The notes under the pieces were generated by a model, which did no database searches, was not told the origin of the DNA, and saw only the letters and a list, made by a program, of their open reading frames with translations. This document shows, piece by piece, positions 7,852 through 15,574 of a stretch of DNA of 49,787 bases. The DNA comes from Microvirga splendida (GTDB taxonomy: Bacteria > Pseudomonadota > Alphaproteobacteria > Rhizobiales > Beijerinckiaceae): NCBI RefSeq assembly GCF_016427565.1, contig NZ_JAELXT010000032.1, positions 1-49,787 of the forward strand, given 5' to 3'. The position numbers and the translations under genes were made by a program. Within the stretch, counting starts at the first letter, position 1; every line of letters begins with the position of its first letter.

Positions 7852-8931
7852 ATGGCGGATGCGGTGTTCTATGACGGCGAGAGCGCCCGTCGCAGAACGG
7901 TTTCGGTCAGGATCACCCCATCGTCCATCGATCTTCACGAAGGGCCTGAATGGATCGCCTCCTGGCCTGTCCGCGAGGTCAGAAGGCGCGATGCGCCTGA
8001 CGGCATTCTGCGGCTGACGCGCGAGGGAGCATCCTCCCTCGTCCGTCTCGACATCGCGGATACGGAAACGCAGGCGGCGATCAGGCAGCATTGCAGGCAT
8101 CTCGGCGACACCGATCATCGGGAGAGAACGGGCCGGATCCTGTTCTGGTCCGCCGCGGCGGCGGTCTCGATCCTGCTCTGCGTCTTCTTCCTGCTCCCGA
8201 TCCTGGCCGACCGGCTGACGCCGCTCATTCCGCCGTCGTACGAGCGCCGCCTCGGCACGGCGGTCGACAACCAGATCCGCACGATCTTCAGCGGCAAGAT
8301 CTGCAAGAATCCGCAGGGCCTCGCGGCCCTCGAAGGGCTCGTCGGCCAGTTGCGGGGAGCACAGGGATCGCAGGTCGATGTCGATGTGCTGGTGCTCGAA
8401 TCGAAGGTGCCGAACGCCATCGCCCTGCCGGGAGGGCGGATCTATCTGTTCAAGGCGCTTCTCAACGAGGCGGAATCCGTCGACGAGATCGCCGGGGTGC
8501 TGGCCCACGAGATCGGCCATGTCGCCCACCGGGACGGGCTGCGCAAGCTGATCCAGGCGGGCGGCACGTCCTACCTCCTCGGCCTGCTGCTGGGCGATGT
8601 CACCGGAGGCGGCGCCATCGTGGTGGTGAGCCGCTACCTCGTGGACAGTGCCTATTCCCGGGAGGCGGAGGTGGCTGCCGATCATTTTGCGGGGCGCACC
8701 ATGACGGCACTCGGGCGTCCTGCCCATCCCATGGCCCTGCTGCTCAAGCGGATCGAGGGTGAAGACGATGAGGACGGGAACGATTCCGGCATCCCGGCTT
8801 TTCTCTCCACCCATCCCGTCACCGATCAACGGCTGAAAGCTTTGGAAAAACAGGTGCCGCAACGGCAAGGCGCGCCGCTTCTCGATCAGGAGCAGTGGCG
8901 CGCGCTCAAAGAGATTTGTAAGACCACCTGA
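7852..8931 (+). CDS. M48 family membrane-associated metallopeptidase
   Basis: A 359-residue zinc protease. Residues 1-90 form an N-terminal domain unlike the protease. One membrane helix follows at about 97-119. The M48 core contains the zinc motif HEIGH at 219-223 and the downstream Glu ligand in YSREAEVAAD near residue 265. The C-terminal block FLSTHPVTDQRL is also typical of the family. Such proteins include BepA/YfgC and Oma1-like envelope quality-control proteases. The gene sits between DUF898 and DUF1499 genes, with a one-base overlap (TGATG) to the latter, so the three are very likely translated from one mRNA. Confidence 0.92.
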   Translation: MADAVFYDGESARRRTVSVRITPSSIDLHEGPEWIASWPVREVRRRDAPDGILRLTREGASSLVRLDIADTETQAAIRQHCRHLGDTDHRERTGRILFWSAAAAVSILLCVFFLLPILADRLTPLIPPSYERRLGTAVDNQIRTIFSGKICKNPQGLAALEGLVGQLRGAQGSQVDVDVLVLESKVPNAIALPGGRIYLFKALLNEAESVDEIAGVLAHEIGHVAHRDGLRKLIQAGGTSYLLGLLLGDVTGGGAIVVVSRYLVDSAYSREAEVAADHFAGRTMTALGRPAHPMALLLKRIEGEDDEDGNDSGIPAFLSTHPVTDQRLKALEKQVPQRQGAPLLDQEQWRALKEICKTT

Positions 8932-9710
8932 TGCGCCGTCTCATCATCGAAGAACCTTACTCGCGTCCGGCGAAGTGGTCGCCCACACTGGCCTGGTTCG
9001 CGCTCGCCGTGACCATCCTGGCGGTGCTGCTGATCCGCTTCGGCCGGATCGATTACCAATCCGGCTTCATCGCCCTGGGCGCAGGCATCGCGATTGCGCT
9101 GGTAGCGGTTCTGTGCGCCCTGGCCGGGTTCATCCGGATCTGGCAGGAGGGACGACGGGGACTGGGAAGCGCCATCAAGGGATTGATCGTCGCCTTGCTG
9201 GTTCTGGCCTATCCCGGATTCATGGCGCTCAAGGCCATGACCCTGCCGGCGATCGCCGACGTGACCACCGACACGGACGACCCGCCGGGCTTCTCCCGCT
9301 CCCGGGCTGCGCTCGAGGCTCGTGACGGGCGCGTCCCTCCTGATGTGCCGCCGGAGGCGCGGGAGATGCAGCGGGCGTCCTATGTTCAGATCGCGCCTCT
9401 CACCCTCGACATCGGCCCGGACGAGGCCTTTGCCATCGTGCGCAAGGCGGCCGACAATCTCGGTTGGCGCGTGGTCGAAGCCGTGCCGCCGGGTGGGCGT
9501 GCCGGCCTTGGGCGCCTGGAGGCGGTCGAGCGGTCGCTGATCCTCAGGGTGCCCTACGACATCACGGTTCGGGTCCGCCCGCGTGTCGACGGGACGCGCA
9601 TCGATATCCGCTCGGCCTCCCGCGTCGGCCATCACGATCTGGGCGCCAACGCGGACCATATCCGCGACTTCCTCGAAGAGGCTTCCGATCTGGCGATAGC
9701 GGTGCGCTGA
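8931..9710 (+). CDS. DUF1499 domain membrane protein
   Basis: A 259-residue protein with three hydrophobic helices (about residues 18-38, 45-67 and 80-100), followed by a soluble DUF1499 domain from about residue 140. Recognisable pieces are YVQIAPLTLDIGPDEAFA, LGWRVVEAVPP and the C-terminal DIRSASRVGHHDLGANA, where DUF1499 proteins carry the conserved S-R-G-D-GxNxxR region. The start codon overlaps the M48 stop. The function is unknown; many DUF1499 proteins lack the membrane part, so this is a membrane-anchored variant. Confidence 0.88.
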   Translation: MRRLIIEEPYSRPAKWSPTLAWFALAVTILAVLLIRFGRIDYQSGFIALGAGIAIALVAVLCALAGFIRIWQEGRRGLGSAIKGLIVALLVLAYPGFMALKAMTLPAIADVTTDTDDPPGFSRSRAALEARDGRVPPDVPPEAREMQRASYVQIAPLTLDIGPDEAFAIVRKAADNLGWRVVEAVPPGGRAGLGRLEAVERSLILRVPYDITVRVRPRVDGTRIDIRSASRVGHHDLGANADHIRDFLEEASDLAIAVR

Positions 9711-9732
9711 TCGCCCTTTCAGACAGGGCGAT
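9710..9732. terminator. Hairpin joining two convergent stop codons
   Basis: ATCGCCCT (9710-9717) and AGGGCGAT (9725-9732) pair across a seven-base loop. The stem starts in the stop codon of the DUF1499 gene and the loop contains the stop codon of the opposite MBL-fold gene. There is no T-tract, so it is more likely an mRNA 3' stabiliser or weak bidirectional terminator. Confidence 0.5.
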
Positions 9733-10630
9733 ATTCGCTGTCGAGGGCAGGAAGGCCGTCGACTGCTGCCTGCCCCTTCGCGACCAGGTCCTCCAGGTGG
9801 GCAAAGACGGACAGCCCCGCGGCGCCGACAAGGGCCGGGTTCAGGCCCTGGTAGATGGCGGCGACGATCTGAGGAATCGTCCGGTCGCCGGCTCTCAGCC
9901 GGTTGAGGATCGAAGCCTCCCGCTGGCGGCGATGGTGGAGAAGGGCGCGCACGAAGCGCTGCGGCTCCTGCACCGGCCCGCCATGGCCCGGCCAGTAGAG
10001 ATTCTCCTCGCGGCCCCTGAGCTTGTCGAGGGAGGCCATGAACTCGCTCATGGAGCCGTCGGGTGGGGCAACCACCGTGGTTGACCAGGCCATCACGTGA
10101 TCGCCGGAGAACAACGCCTTCTCCTCCGGCAGCACGAAGGCGAGGTGGTTGGCCATGTGGCCCGGCGTGGCGAGCGCCTCGAGCGTCCAGCCGGGGCCTT
10201 CCACGGCATCGCCTTCACCCATCTCCCGATCGGGCGCGTAATCCTTGTCGGAGCTCGCCTCCAGCGTGTTGACCTCGCCGGAGAACAGGGGGCGGGCGCT
10301 GCGATGGGGAGCACAGCCCACGATGGCAGCACCCGTGGCGGCCTTGAGGGCGGCTGCCGCAGGAGAATGGTCCTTGTGGGTGTGGGTGACGAGGATATGG
10401 GTGACCGTCTCGCCGCGAACGGCGTCGAGGAGCGCCTCGATATGTCCGGCGATGTCGGGGCCTGGGTCGATGATGGCGACATTCCCGGTGCCGACGATGT
10501 AGCTGCAGGTGCCCGTGAAGGTGATGGGGCCGGGATTGCCGGCGACGATCCGGCGGACGAGCGGGCTCACGCGCACGCATTCCTCAGCCCGGGCCGGAGG
10601 GCGGGTGTCGAAGGTGAGGTCGTCTGCCAT
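9719..10630 (-). CDS. MBL-fold metallo-hydrolase (LACTB2-like)
   Basis: A 303-residue metallo-beta-lactamase-fold hydrolase. The zinc motif THTHKDHSPAA is near residue 85, further ligand motifs are ATPGHMANH and FSGDHVM, and a helical C-terminal domain (EPQRFVRALLHHRRQREASIL onward, shortened here to RFVRALLHHRRQREASIL) resembles the LACTB2 winged-helix extension. That subfamily contains RNases and other phosphodiesterases. The start is the ATG at 10630 with AAGGA upstream. The gene is convergent with the DUF898 operon and divergent from bioY. The substrate is not predictable. Confidence 0.9.
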   Translation of the reverse strand: MADDLTFDTRPPARAEECVRVSPLVRRIVAGNPGPITFTGTCSYIVGTGNVAIIDPGPDIAGHIEALLDAVRGETVTHILVTHTHKDHSPAAAALKAATGAAIVGCAPHRSARPLFSGEVNTLEASSDKDYAPDREMGEGDAVEGPGWTLEALATPGHMANHLAFVLPEEKALFSGDHVMAWSTTVVAPPDGSMSEFMASLDKLRGREENLYWPGHGGPVQEPQRFVRALLHHRRQREASILNRLRAGDRTIPQIVAAIYQGLNPALVGAAGLSVFAHLEDLVAKGQAAVDGLPALDSEYRPV

Positions 10631-10680
10631 CGGAGGTCCTTGCAGCTGCCGTCAGGCCATCTCCCGTTTCCTAGCGCATC

Positions 10681-10711
10681 GGGCGGAAAAGGGGACCTGA
10701 CTTTTCCGCGC
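10681..10711. repeat. Short hairpin repeat between MBL gene and bioY
   Basis: CGGAAAAG (10684-10691) and CTTTTCCG (10701-10708) are exact inverted repeats. They lie within a longer imperfect stem that starts GGGCGG and ends CGCGCCC. The surrounding word GCGCATCGGGCGGAAAAG resembles a dispersed palindrome I associate with Methylobacteriaceae intergenic regions. It lies in the divergent promoter region, so it may also act as a regulatory site. Confidence 0.4.
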
Positions 10712-10842
10712 CCTGTCTTGAACTAAAGGGTGTCCACAGTCCCGGCGAATGCTCGATACGCGGCTTGAGGCACGGGCCGGACCCTCCTATAAGGCTTCAT
10801 GAGCCGCCGCGCGCATGGCGGAATGACCTGGAGATTGCCCGT

Positions 10843-11460
10843 ATGACGACCAGCGCCCCTTCGCTGTCTTCTCCCTCGACCCTCGTCGGCCTCCTCTGGC
10901 CGTCGCGGGATGATGCCCGCTTCGTTGCGCTTCGCGCCCTCGTCCTGATGGTCGTCGGCACGGCGCTTCTCACCATCTCGGCGAAGGTCCAGGTGCCGCT
11001 GCCTTACGTTCCGATGACGCTGCAGACCCTGGTCGTGCTGATGATCGGCGCGTCCTATGGCTGGCGCCTCGGCGGCGCGACCGTTGCTCTTTATCTGGCT
11101 GAGGGCGCCATGGGCATGCCGGTTTTCGCCAACACGCCTCCCTTGGCAGCTGGCATCGGATACTTCATGAGCCCCACCGGCGGCTTCCTGTTCGGCTTCG
11201 TGGCTGCTGCTCTCGTGATGGGCTTCATGGCCGAGCGCGGCTGGGACCGTTCGCTCCTGCGCGTCATCGTGATGATGACCATCGGCCACGCGGTGATCTT
11301 CGCCTTCGGCCTCGCTCAGCTGTCCCTGGTGATGCCGTTCGCGAAGGCCTGGACGGTCGGCGCCGCTCCATTCGTGGCCGCCACCCTCGTCAAGACCGCC
11401 CTGGCCGTGGCCCTCATGCAGGCCGCTTGGTCCGTGACCCGTCGTGGCAGCAAGGCTTGA
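10843..11460 (+). CDS. bioY: Biotin transporter S-component
   Basis: A 205-residue integral membrane protein of the BioY family, which binds biotin in the inner membrane and works alone or with an ECF energy module. The family core VPLPYVPMTLQTLVVLMIGA and the block PTGGFLFGFVAAALVMGFMAE are clear, and about six helices are present. The ATG at 10843 follows GGAG at a suitable distance; an upstream extension to 10765 looks non-coding. No bioM/bioN genes are nearby. No BioR-type box was found upstream. The gene ends at a strong terminator. Confidence 0.95.
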   Translation: MTTSAPSLSSPSTLVGLLWPSRDDARFVALRALVLMVVGTALLTISAKVQVPLPYVPMTLQTLVVLMIGASYGWRLGGATVALYLAEGAMGMPVFANTPPLAAGIGYFMSPTGGFLFGFVAAALVMGFMAERGWDRSLLRVIVMMTIGHAVIFAFGLAQLSLVMPFAKAWTVGAAPFVAATLVKTALAVALMQAAWSVTRRGSKA

Positions 11461-11484
11461 TCTGCCTTCAAGCAACAGCCTTCT

Positions 11485-11514
11485 GAAGCCGCCTCCGGGC
11501 GGCTTCTTCTTTTT
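11485..11514 (+). terminator. Intrinsic terminator of bioY
   Basis: GAAGCCGCC (11485-11493) pairs with GGCGGCTTC (11498-11506) over a TCCG loop, followed by TTCTTTTT. The stem is nine perfect base pairs with a U-rich tail, 25 bases after the bioY stop. Confidence 0.9.
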
Positions 11515-11545
11515 CGGGATTGAGAAGGGAGTGCGCTGGCGGCGT

Positions 11546-11836
11546 TCAGCCGGCCGAATGCACCAGCCTGAGCTTCGGCTTAGCCTTGACCGTGCCGTCG
11601 AGGAAGGTGACGTCCACCCATTCCTCGTCCCCGCCGCCTTCCTCGATGCGGTAGCCCATCTGCTTGGCGATGGCCTGAACCTGGCTGAGGTTGGTGCGGG
11701 CGATCCAGCGCGAGAACTCAGGGCAACCCTGGTCCATCAGCACAGCGATCATGCCGATCTCGACGCCCTGGTCGAAATCCTCGCTGCGGCCGGGAAAGCG
11801 CAGCCGCAAGCCATCGTCGAGGTGGATATGTCTCAT
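11546..11836 (-). CDS. Hypothetical protein (96 aa)
   Basis: I do not recognise the family. The chosen ATG at 11836 gives a compact soluble protein beginning MRHIHLDDGLRLRFPGRSED. The frame stays open upstream to 12019, but that part overlaps the start of the opposite gene at 11985 and looks non-coding. It is acidic in the middle (RIEEGGGDEEWVDVTF) and ends in a basic strand. There is no signal or membrane segment. It reads away from the stress-type gene at 11985, so the two share a promoter region. Function unknown. Confidence 0.6.
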   Translation of the reverse strand: MRHIHLDDGLRLRFPGRSEDFDQGVEIGMIAVLMDQGCPEFSRWIARTNLSQVQAIAKQMGYRIEEGGGDEEWVDVTFLDGTVKAKPKLRLVHSAG

Positions 11837-11984
11837 GACGGGAAGCCCCCAAACGCCCTTTTCGGGCACCTTTTGCTTGAACCTACCAGGGAGTTGAGGC
11901 CGGCGGAAGGTGTCATGGCCGCGCAGGGAACCGCACCGGGAGCCGCTCATTAGCCTCCAGGAAGCAAACGACCCGAGGGCCGCC

Positions 11985-12680
11985 ATGACCGAGCGCAAAA
12001 TCACCGCCTTCTTCGACACCTACGATGAGGCCGCAAGGGCGGTGCAGCGGCTCGAGGCAGCCCGCCTTCCGGATTTCGAGATCAGCCTCGTGTCCAACAA
12101 CTTCAATGATGCCTATACGCATCATGCATCACGGTCGTTCGAACCGGACGGATCCGCGCATTCCTTTGCCGGCGCCACGGCGGCGGCCGGATCGGTCGCG
12201 GGAGCCGGCGCGGGCCTTCTGGCCGGGCTCGGCACGGTCGCCGTTCCGGGCTTCGGGCCGGTGATCGCTGCCGGGTGGATCGTCTCGACCCTGGTCGGTG
12301 CCGGTGCCGGCGCCGCGGTGGGCGGTCTTGCGGGCGCATTGGCCGATGCCGGCCTCACGGACGAGGAAGCTCGCAATTATGCGGAAGGGGTGCGCCGCGG
12401 CGGAGCGCTCGTGACCGTCAAGGTCGACGAGGCGCAGGCGGACAGAGTGGTGAGCATCCTGGACGACGAAGGCGAGATCGAGCCCAGCGGGGAGCGGACG
12501 CGTCGCGACGATGCCCCGGCTCCTCCCATCGGAGCCGCAGCCTCGACGACCACGGGGCTCATGACGGATCTCATGCCGGTTCCGCTCGACGACAGCGGCG
12601 AGAACGACAGCGACGGCACGCTCCATGTCGAAGTGGAGGACGAGCGCCTGCGCCGACCCACGGGCACGAAGTCGGAGTAG
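11985..12680 (+). CDS. Glycine-zipper general-stress-type protein
   Basis: A 231-residue protein. The N-terminal part ITAFFDTYDEAARAVQRLEA resembles the ferredoxin-like fold of general stress protein 17M and similar proteins. A central glycine-zipper stretch of about 65 residues (for example AGAGAGLLAGLGTVAVPGFG) should insert in or associate with a membrane. A second alpha/beta strand region (GGALVTVKVDEAQADRVVSI) and an acidic, disordered tail follow. Such proteins are often stress induced in alphaproteobacteria; here that is inferred from architecture only. The start is the ATG at 11985 after GAGGG. A hairpin follows the stop at once. Confidence 0.75.
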   Translation: MTERKITAFFDTYDEAARAVQRLEAARLPDFEISLVSNNFNDAYTHHASRSFEPDGSAHSFAGATAAAGSVAGAGAGLLAGLGTVAVPGFGPVIAAGWIVSTLVGAGAGAAVGGLAGALADAGLTDEEARNYAEGVRRGGALVTVKVDEAQADRVVSILDDEGEIEPSGERTRRDDAPAPPIGAAASTTTGLMTDLMPVPLDDSGENDSDGTLHVEVEDERLRRPTGTKSE

Positions 12681-12703
12681 GTGAGAGGCTTATCGCCTCT
12701 CAC
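12681..12703. terminator. Hairpin immediately after stop codon
   Basis: GTGAGAGGC (12681-12689) pairs with GCCTCTCAC (12695-12703) over TTATC. It begins at the first base after the stress-type gene stop and lies before the convergent doxX stop. It has no T-tract, so termination strength is doubtful. Confidence 0.6.
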
Positions 12704-12718
12704 CCAGTGCTGGAGGCA

Positions 12719-13117
12719 TCAAGCTTTGCGCATGGCGCGATCCAGGCTCCACACACCGCCGCCGGCGGCTGCGAGGAACAGGAACACGAAGCAATAGAGG
12801 ATCGCGGCGTCGCCCCCGTTCAGCACCGGGTAGGGGCTGCGCGGCGCATGGGCGAGCCAATAGGCGAAGGCCATCAGTCCGGAGAGGATGAAGGCCACCG
12901 GGCGCACGAAGAGACCGGGGATCAGCAGCGCTCCGCCGAAGAGTTCGAGCACGCCGGCAATCCAGGGCAGGCTGAAGGCTTCAGGGCCGGGATTGGGAGA
13001 GGCAGGAAAGCCGAGCAGCTTCTGCGTGCCATGCGCCATGAAGATGAGCGCTGCGACGATGCGCAGGATGCTGAGAAGGCGCGGCGCCCAAACGGTCTCG
13101 AGATGAGCTGTGTTCAT
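12719..13117 (-). CDS. DoxX family membrane protein
   Basis: A 132-residue inner-membrane protein of the DoxX family with four hydrophobic helices. Characteristic pieces are RIVAALIFMAHGTQKLLGFP near residue 20, FGGALLIPGLFVRPVAFILS in the middle and ILYCFVFLFLAAAGGGVWSL near the end. Members take part in small redox or sulfur-linked membrane reactions, but most, including this one, are not assigned. It stands alone, divergent from the 23-codon gene at 13321. Confidence 0.9.
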   Translation of the reverse strand: MNTAHLETVWAPRLLSILRIVAALIFMAHGTQKLLGFPASPNPGPEAFSLPWIAGVLELFGGALLIPGLFVRPVAFILSGLMAFAYWLAHAPRSPYPVLNGGDAAILYCFVFLFLAAAGGGVWSLDRAMRKA

Positions 13118-13320
13118 CGGTCAGTCTCCGGATTGTGGGGAGGGCGATCGGCGCAGCCGACCGGCCGGGGAGGGAGCCATTCCGATACAAGTTCGGGCAC
13201 GATGCGCCCAGTCTCCAAAGTCAAGCTTGCAGTAACGACTTGCTTACCACGTTCACAAGACGGTTTGATCCGTCGCGGTCCTGCGGCGTTTCTCCTGTGC
13301 CAACACAACAGGAGGCCTTC

Positions 13321-13392
13321 ATGACCATCCTTGATCCCAAGACCGGGCAACTCGTCACCATCGACCTCACGTCCAAGCCGCGGCGGGGTTGA
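13321..13392 (+). CDS. Candidate 23-residue small protein
   Basis: The sequence shows ATG at 13321 preceded by AGGAGG (13310-13315) at the ideal five-base spacing, and a stop at 13390-13392. The predicted peptide starts MTILDPKTGQLVTIDL and ends in a basic SKPRRG tail; it is hydrophilic, with no membrane segment. The ribosome site is the best in this part of the window. No larger in-frame gene fits it convincingly. It could be a free small protein or a leader peptide, but no regulated gene follows closely. Function unknown. Confidence 0.5.
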   Translation: MTILDPKTGQLVTIDLTSKPRRG

Positions 13393-13719
13393 ATTTTTCG
13401 GAAAGTATTCCCTCTCTCGAAGGGCTTTCAAAACACGGGATGCTGGCTCTCTCCTAAAGGTCGACCGTCCCACCTCCTGAATTCTTGTATTTCCCGTCTC
13501 AATACTTTCTCAGAATGCCGCCCGTGCCCTGCCGCACATCGTGGGTGCGACATTGATGGTTGATGGGTATCTGTGCCGGAACCCTTGGTTCGCAAAGGCA
13601 TTGGCTAAAGGAATGGATTCAACCGAGCGCCGGAGTCGCGGATTTTAGACGCGAAAGCTTAAGCAGCCGCAGCTTCGGCGCTCAGATTTTGAAGTGATTG
13701 AAAGAGTTGGGAGCGTGAA
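13393..13719. other. Intergenic stretch of 327 bases
   Basis: No open frame here looks coding. The stretch holds scattered AT-rich words (GAATTTTTCGGAAAGTATTC, TCTTGTATTTCCCG) and a GGAAC at 13578 without a convincing partner element. It presumably carries the promoter of the gene at 13720. Confidence 0.4.
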
Positions 13720-14043
13720 ATGGCTCTGACGGGACGGTTTAATCTGCGCAAGACTTGGACCGGGCGCATTGTGCTGCAGGTCGAGGAGGAGGTGGCTGGC
13801 CTCTGGGGCCGGATGACGGGCAAGACCAAGCTGCACCGCCGCTGGCGGGACGCCAATGTGCTGGATCTCGCAGCACCCGAGTTGCGCAGCCTCGTCGACC
13901 TGCGCTTCCGCCCCCGCTACATGCCACAAACCAGTGAGGCCGTGCAGGATTGGCCGAGGGCGCCGCGTCAGCTCGAGGCGATCCCGGCTCAGACCCTGCA
14001 TTACGAGGCTTATCAGGAAGACGGGCGCTTCTCGACGCATTGA
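13720..14043 (+). CDS. Hypothetical protein (107 aa)
   Basis: Unrecognised. The ATG has GGGAG nearby and the gene ends just before an intrinsic terminator, both of which support it. The protein is basic in its first half (TGKTKLHRRWRDANVLDL) and has a proline/arginine-rich second half. It is rich in aromatic residues and contains no membrane segment. It could be a small nucleic-acid- or protein-binding factor, but nothing specific can be claimed. It is a single-gene unit convergent with the RTX gene. Confidence 0.7.
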   Translation: MALTGRFNLRKTWTGRIVLQVEEEVAGLWGRMTGKTKLHRRWRDANVLDLAAPELRSLVDLRFRPRYMPQTSEAVQDWPRAPRQLEAIPAQTLHYEAYQEDGRFSTH

Positions 14044-14056
14044 GGCTGCCGTAAGC

Positions 14057-14085
14057 AAGACCGCCCTCGGGCGGTCTTTTCTTTG
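14057..14085 (+). terminator. Intrinsic terminator
   Basis: AAGACCGCC (14057-14065) pairs with GGCGGTCTT (14070-14078), followed by TTCTTT. It is fourteen bases after the stop of the 107-residue gene. Confidence 0.85.
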
Positions 14086-14094
14086 CCTGTCGAC

Positions 14095-14132
14095 GCGCCC
14101 CTCCTGAACGCCAGGGCGTTCAGGAGGGGCGC
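14095..14132. repeat. Perfect inverted repeat with 18-base arms
   Basis: GCGCCCCTCCTGAACGCC (14095-14112) is exactly reverse-complementary to 14115-14132, with only AG between. It lies 24 bases past the 3' end of the RTX gene and just after the terminator of the convergent gene. It may terminate the RTX transcript, but it lacks a T-tract on either strand. The exact match over 18 bases is unusual for a simple terminator. Confidence 0.7.
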
Positions 14133-14155
14133 CTTCAAGCGCCCTCCGCCCCGCC

Positions 14156-14917
14156 CTAGAGAATGAAATAGCTCTTTGTAACAACGGCGACGTTGGCGAG
14201 GGTCAGCTCAAAATCAGCCACTGCATCCCCGTTCACATCTGCTTCGATATAGGCGTCACCGCCATACTCATCGTAGCGCAACTCGCCTTTGTTGCTTGAG
14301 AACTCGGCCATGCCGATAAACGTGAAGGCCTGATTGCCTGAAATTCCCGCCTTGGCGTCGATTTTCGAGAGATCGATCTTGTCGCGTTGAGAACGCGAGA
14401 AGTCGGTGATGTAGTCGTTGTTGTAGCCTTTGGATTCCGACACTGTCCTGAAGACGAAGCGATCGGCTCCCTTGCCGCCGGAGAGCCAGTCCCCGCCACC
14501 TCCGCCGGTCAACGTATCGTTCCCACCGAACCCGCTCAGATGATCGTCGTAGCGACCCCCTGTGATCTGGTCGCGCCCCGACAAAGCTGACCTCAGGATG
14601 CTGAGATCGTCACTGGTCGAGTATGTCGAAGCGGCATCGACCAGCTTTGTCACCGAGAGTTTGACGCCGGTCAGCGAGGAGGTTTTGCGGCCGCCTTCAA
14701 CGCCCGTATAGCTGGTGACGGTTCCGCCGGTTGGAATGCCATCGGCATCATAGGTGAAGCCATAGCCCTCAAACTTGTCCCAGGAGCGCTTGAGCGGACC
14801 ATATATCGCCTTGAAGCTTGTCGAAGAACGCGCGTAGCTATCCGCTTCGCCGAGCCAGCTCAGATTGAAGTCATAAAGGTGAAACCCGCTGGTTCCAGAC
14901 CACGTAAACTTAGCCAT
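14156..14917 (-). CDS. RTX-repeat (hemolysin-type calcium-binding) protein
   Basis: A 253-residue protein with a short block of calcium-binding nonapeptides around residues 130-165 (ITGGRYDDHLSGFGGNDTL then TGGGGGDWLSGGKGADRFVF). The C-terminal region after it (ITDFSRSQRDKIDLSKIDA) matches the serralysin-type C-terminal module that carries the type I secretion signal. The first 125 residues contain no recognisable protease or lipase motif. It should leave the cell without an N-terminal signal through an ABC-type exporter, none of which is in this window. The start MAKFTWSG at 14917 is chosen; ATG at 14929 is the alternative. Confidence 0.85.
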   Translation of the reverse strand: MAKFTWSGTSGFHLYDFNLSWLGEADSYARSSTSFKAIYGPLKRSWDKFEGYGFTYDADGIPTGGTVTSYTGVEGGRKTSSLTGVKLSVTKLVDAASTYSTSDDLSILRSALSGRDQITGGRYDDHLSGFGGNDTLTGGGGGDWLSGGKGADRFVFRTVSESKGYNNDYITDFSRSQRDKIDLSKIDAKAGISGNQAFTFIGMAEFSSNKGELRYDEYGGDAYIEADVNGDAVADFELTLANVAVVTKSYFIL

Positions 14918-14930
14918 CCAAGCCCCCATT

Positions 14931-14944
14931 ACCTAACGTTAGGT
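14931..14944. promoter_or_regulatory. 14-base perfect palindrome before the RTX gene
   Basis: ACCTAACGTTAGGT is fully self-complementary. It fills the gap between the stop codon of the 70-residue gene (14944) and the first possible start of the RTX gene (14929). Its size and symmetry suit a dimeric regulator. Which one is unknown; no regulator gene is adjacent. Confidence 0.45.
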
Positions 14945-15156
14945 TATGGCTTCGACCCATAAGCTGAAATCTTCAGAGGAGCAATGACGCCTCGTCGAGG
15001 CATCTTTTCACACGTCATCAGGGTGCTATGGCCGCCGAGACGCTTGGGCGAGCGCTGTTGCATGGCCTCGGGCGGCTCCAGCATGGCCCGCAGGACGGCT
15101 CGGACCGCCGCCTGCTCGGCAATCCTCGTCAGCACGTCGAGATAGGTGTCACTCAT
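14944..15156 (-). CDS. Small hypothetical protein (70 aa)
   Basis: Unrecognised. The ATG at 15156 follows GGGAGGG at good spacing. The start of the protein, MSDTYLDVLTRIAEQAAVRA, is helical and leads into LRAMLEPPEAMQQR; the second half is basic. The frame is open upstream through tRNA-Pro to 15495, but that part is only the complement of the tRNA and is rejected. It lies directly upstream of the RTX gene, separated by a palindrome, so it could be co-transcribed or provide the promoter region for it. Confidence 0.55.
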   Translation of the reverse strand: MSDTYLDVLTRIAEQAAVRAVLRAMLEPPEAMQQRSPKRLGGHSTLMTCEKMPRRGVIAPLKISAYGSKP

Positions 15157-15274
15157 TCCGTGCCCTCCCAAGGTTGGAGGGGGGGTCGAACCCGTGACCA
15201 GAACGGAGGCGGAACGCCAGACCGTGTCTATCGCGGAAACTGGCGGGGAGGGGTCTTGAATTTCTGCTAAGTGT

Positions 15275-15351
15275 TGGTCGGAGTGGCAGGATTTGAACCT
15301 GCGACCCCCACGTCCCGAACGTGGTGCGCTACCAGACTGCGCTACACTCCG
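15275..15351 (-). tRNA. tRNA-Pro (anticodon CGG)
   Basis: On the minus strand the gene begins CGGAGTGTAGCGCAG at 15351. It has the stem CCACG/CGTGG around the loop TTCGGGA, a T arm with GGTTCAAATCC, an acceptor stem CGGAGTG/CACTCCG, discriminator A and an encoded CCA (15275-15277). The length is 77 bases. Confidence 0.96.
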
Positions 15352-15499
15352 ACACCGAGAAATTCCCGGGAGGCCGGTCTTATAGCCGTGAGGTGGGGCG
15401 GCCGCAAGGGGAGATTTGCGCCTTTCCTGTACGATTGGACCATCTGCAAAACGGTGTTGCCAGCCGCGTTTGGGCCGATTATGTACACGCCACACCTAA

Positions 15500-15574
<75 letters not shown>

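Noticed and set aside
10631..10842. BioR or BirA operator before bioY
   Set aside because: No TTAT-type inverted site of the known form is present; only a hairpin repeat was found.
13578..13615. General-stress (EcfG) promoter, GGAAC element
   Set aside because: The GGAAC lacks a convincing CGTT-type partner at the right spacing.
15157..15495. N-terminal extension of the 70-residue gene
   Set aside because: It runs through the complement of tRNA-Pro; the peptide is the usual tRNA-shadow sequence.
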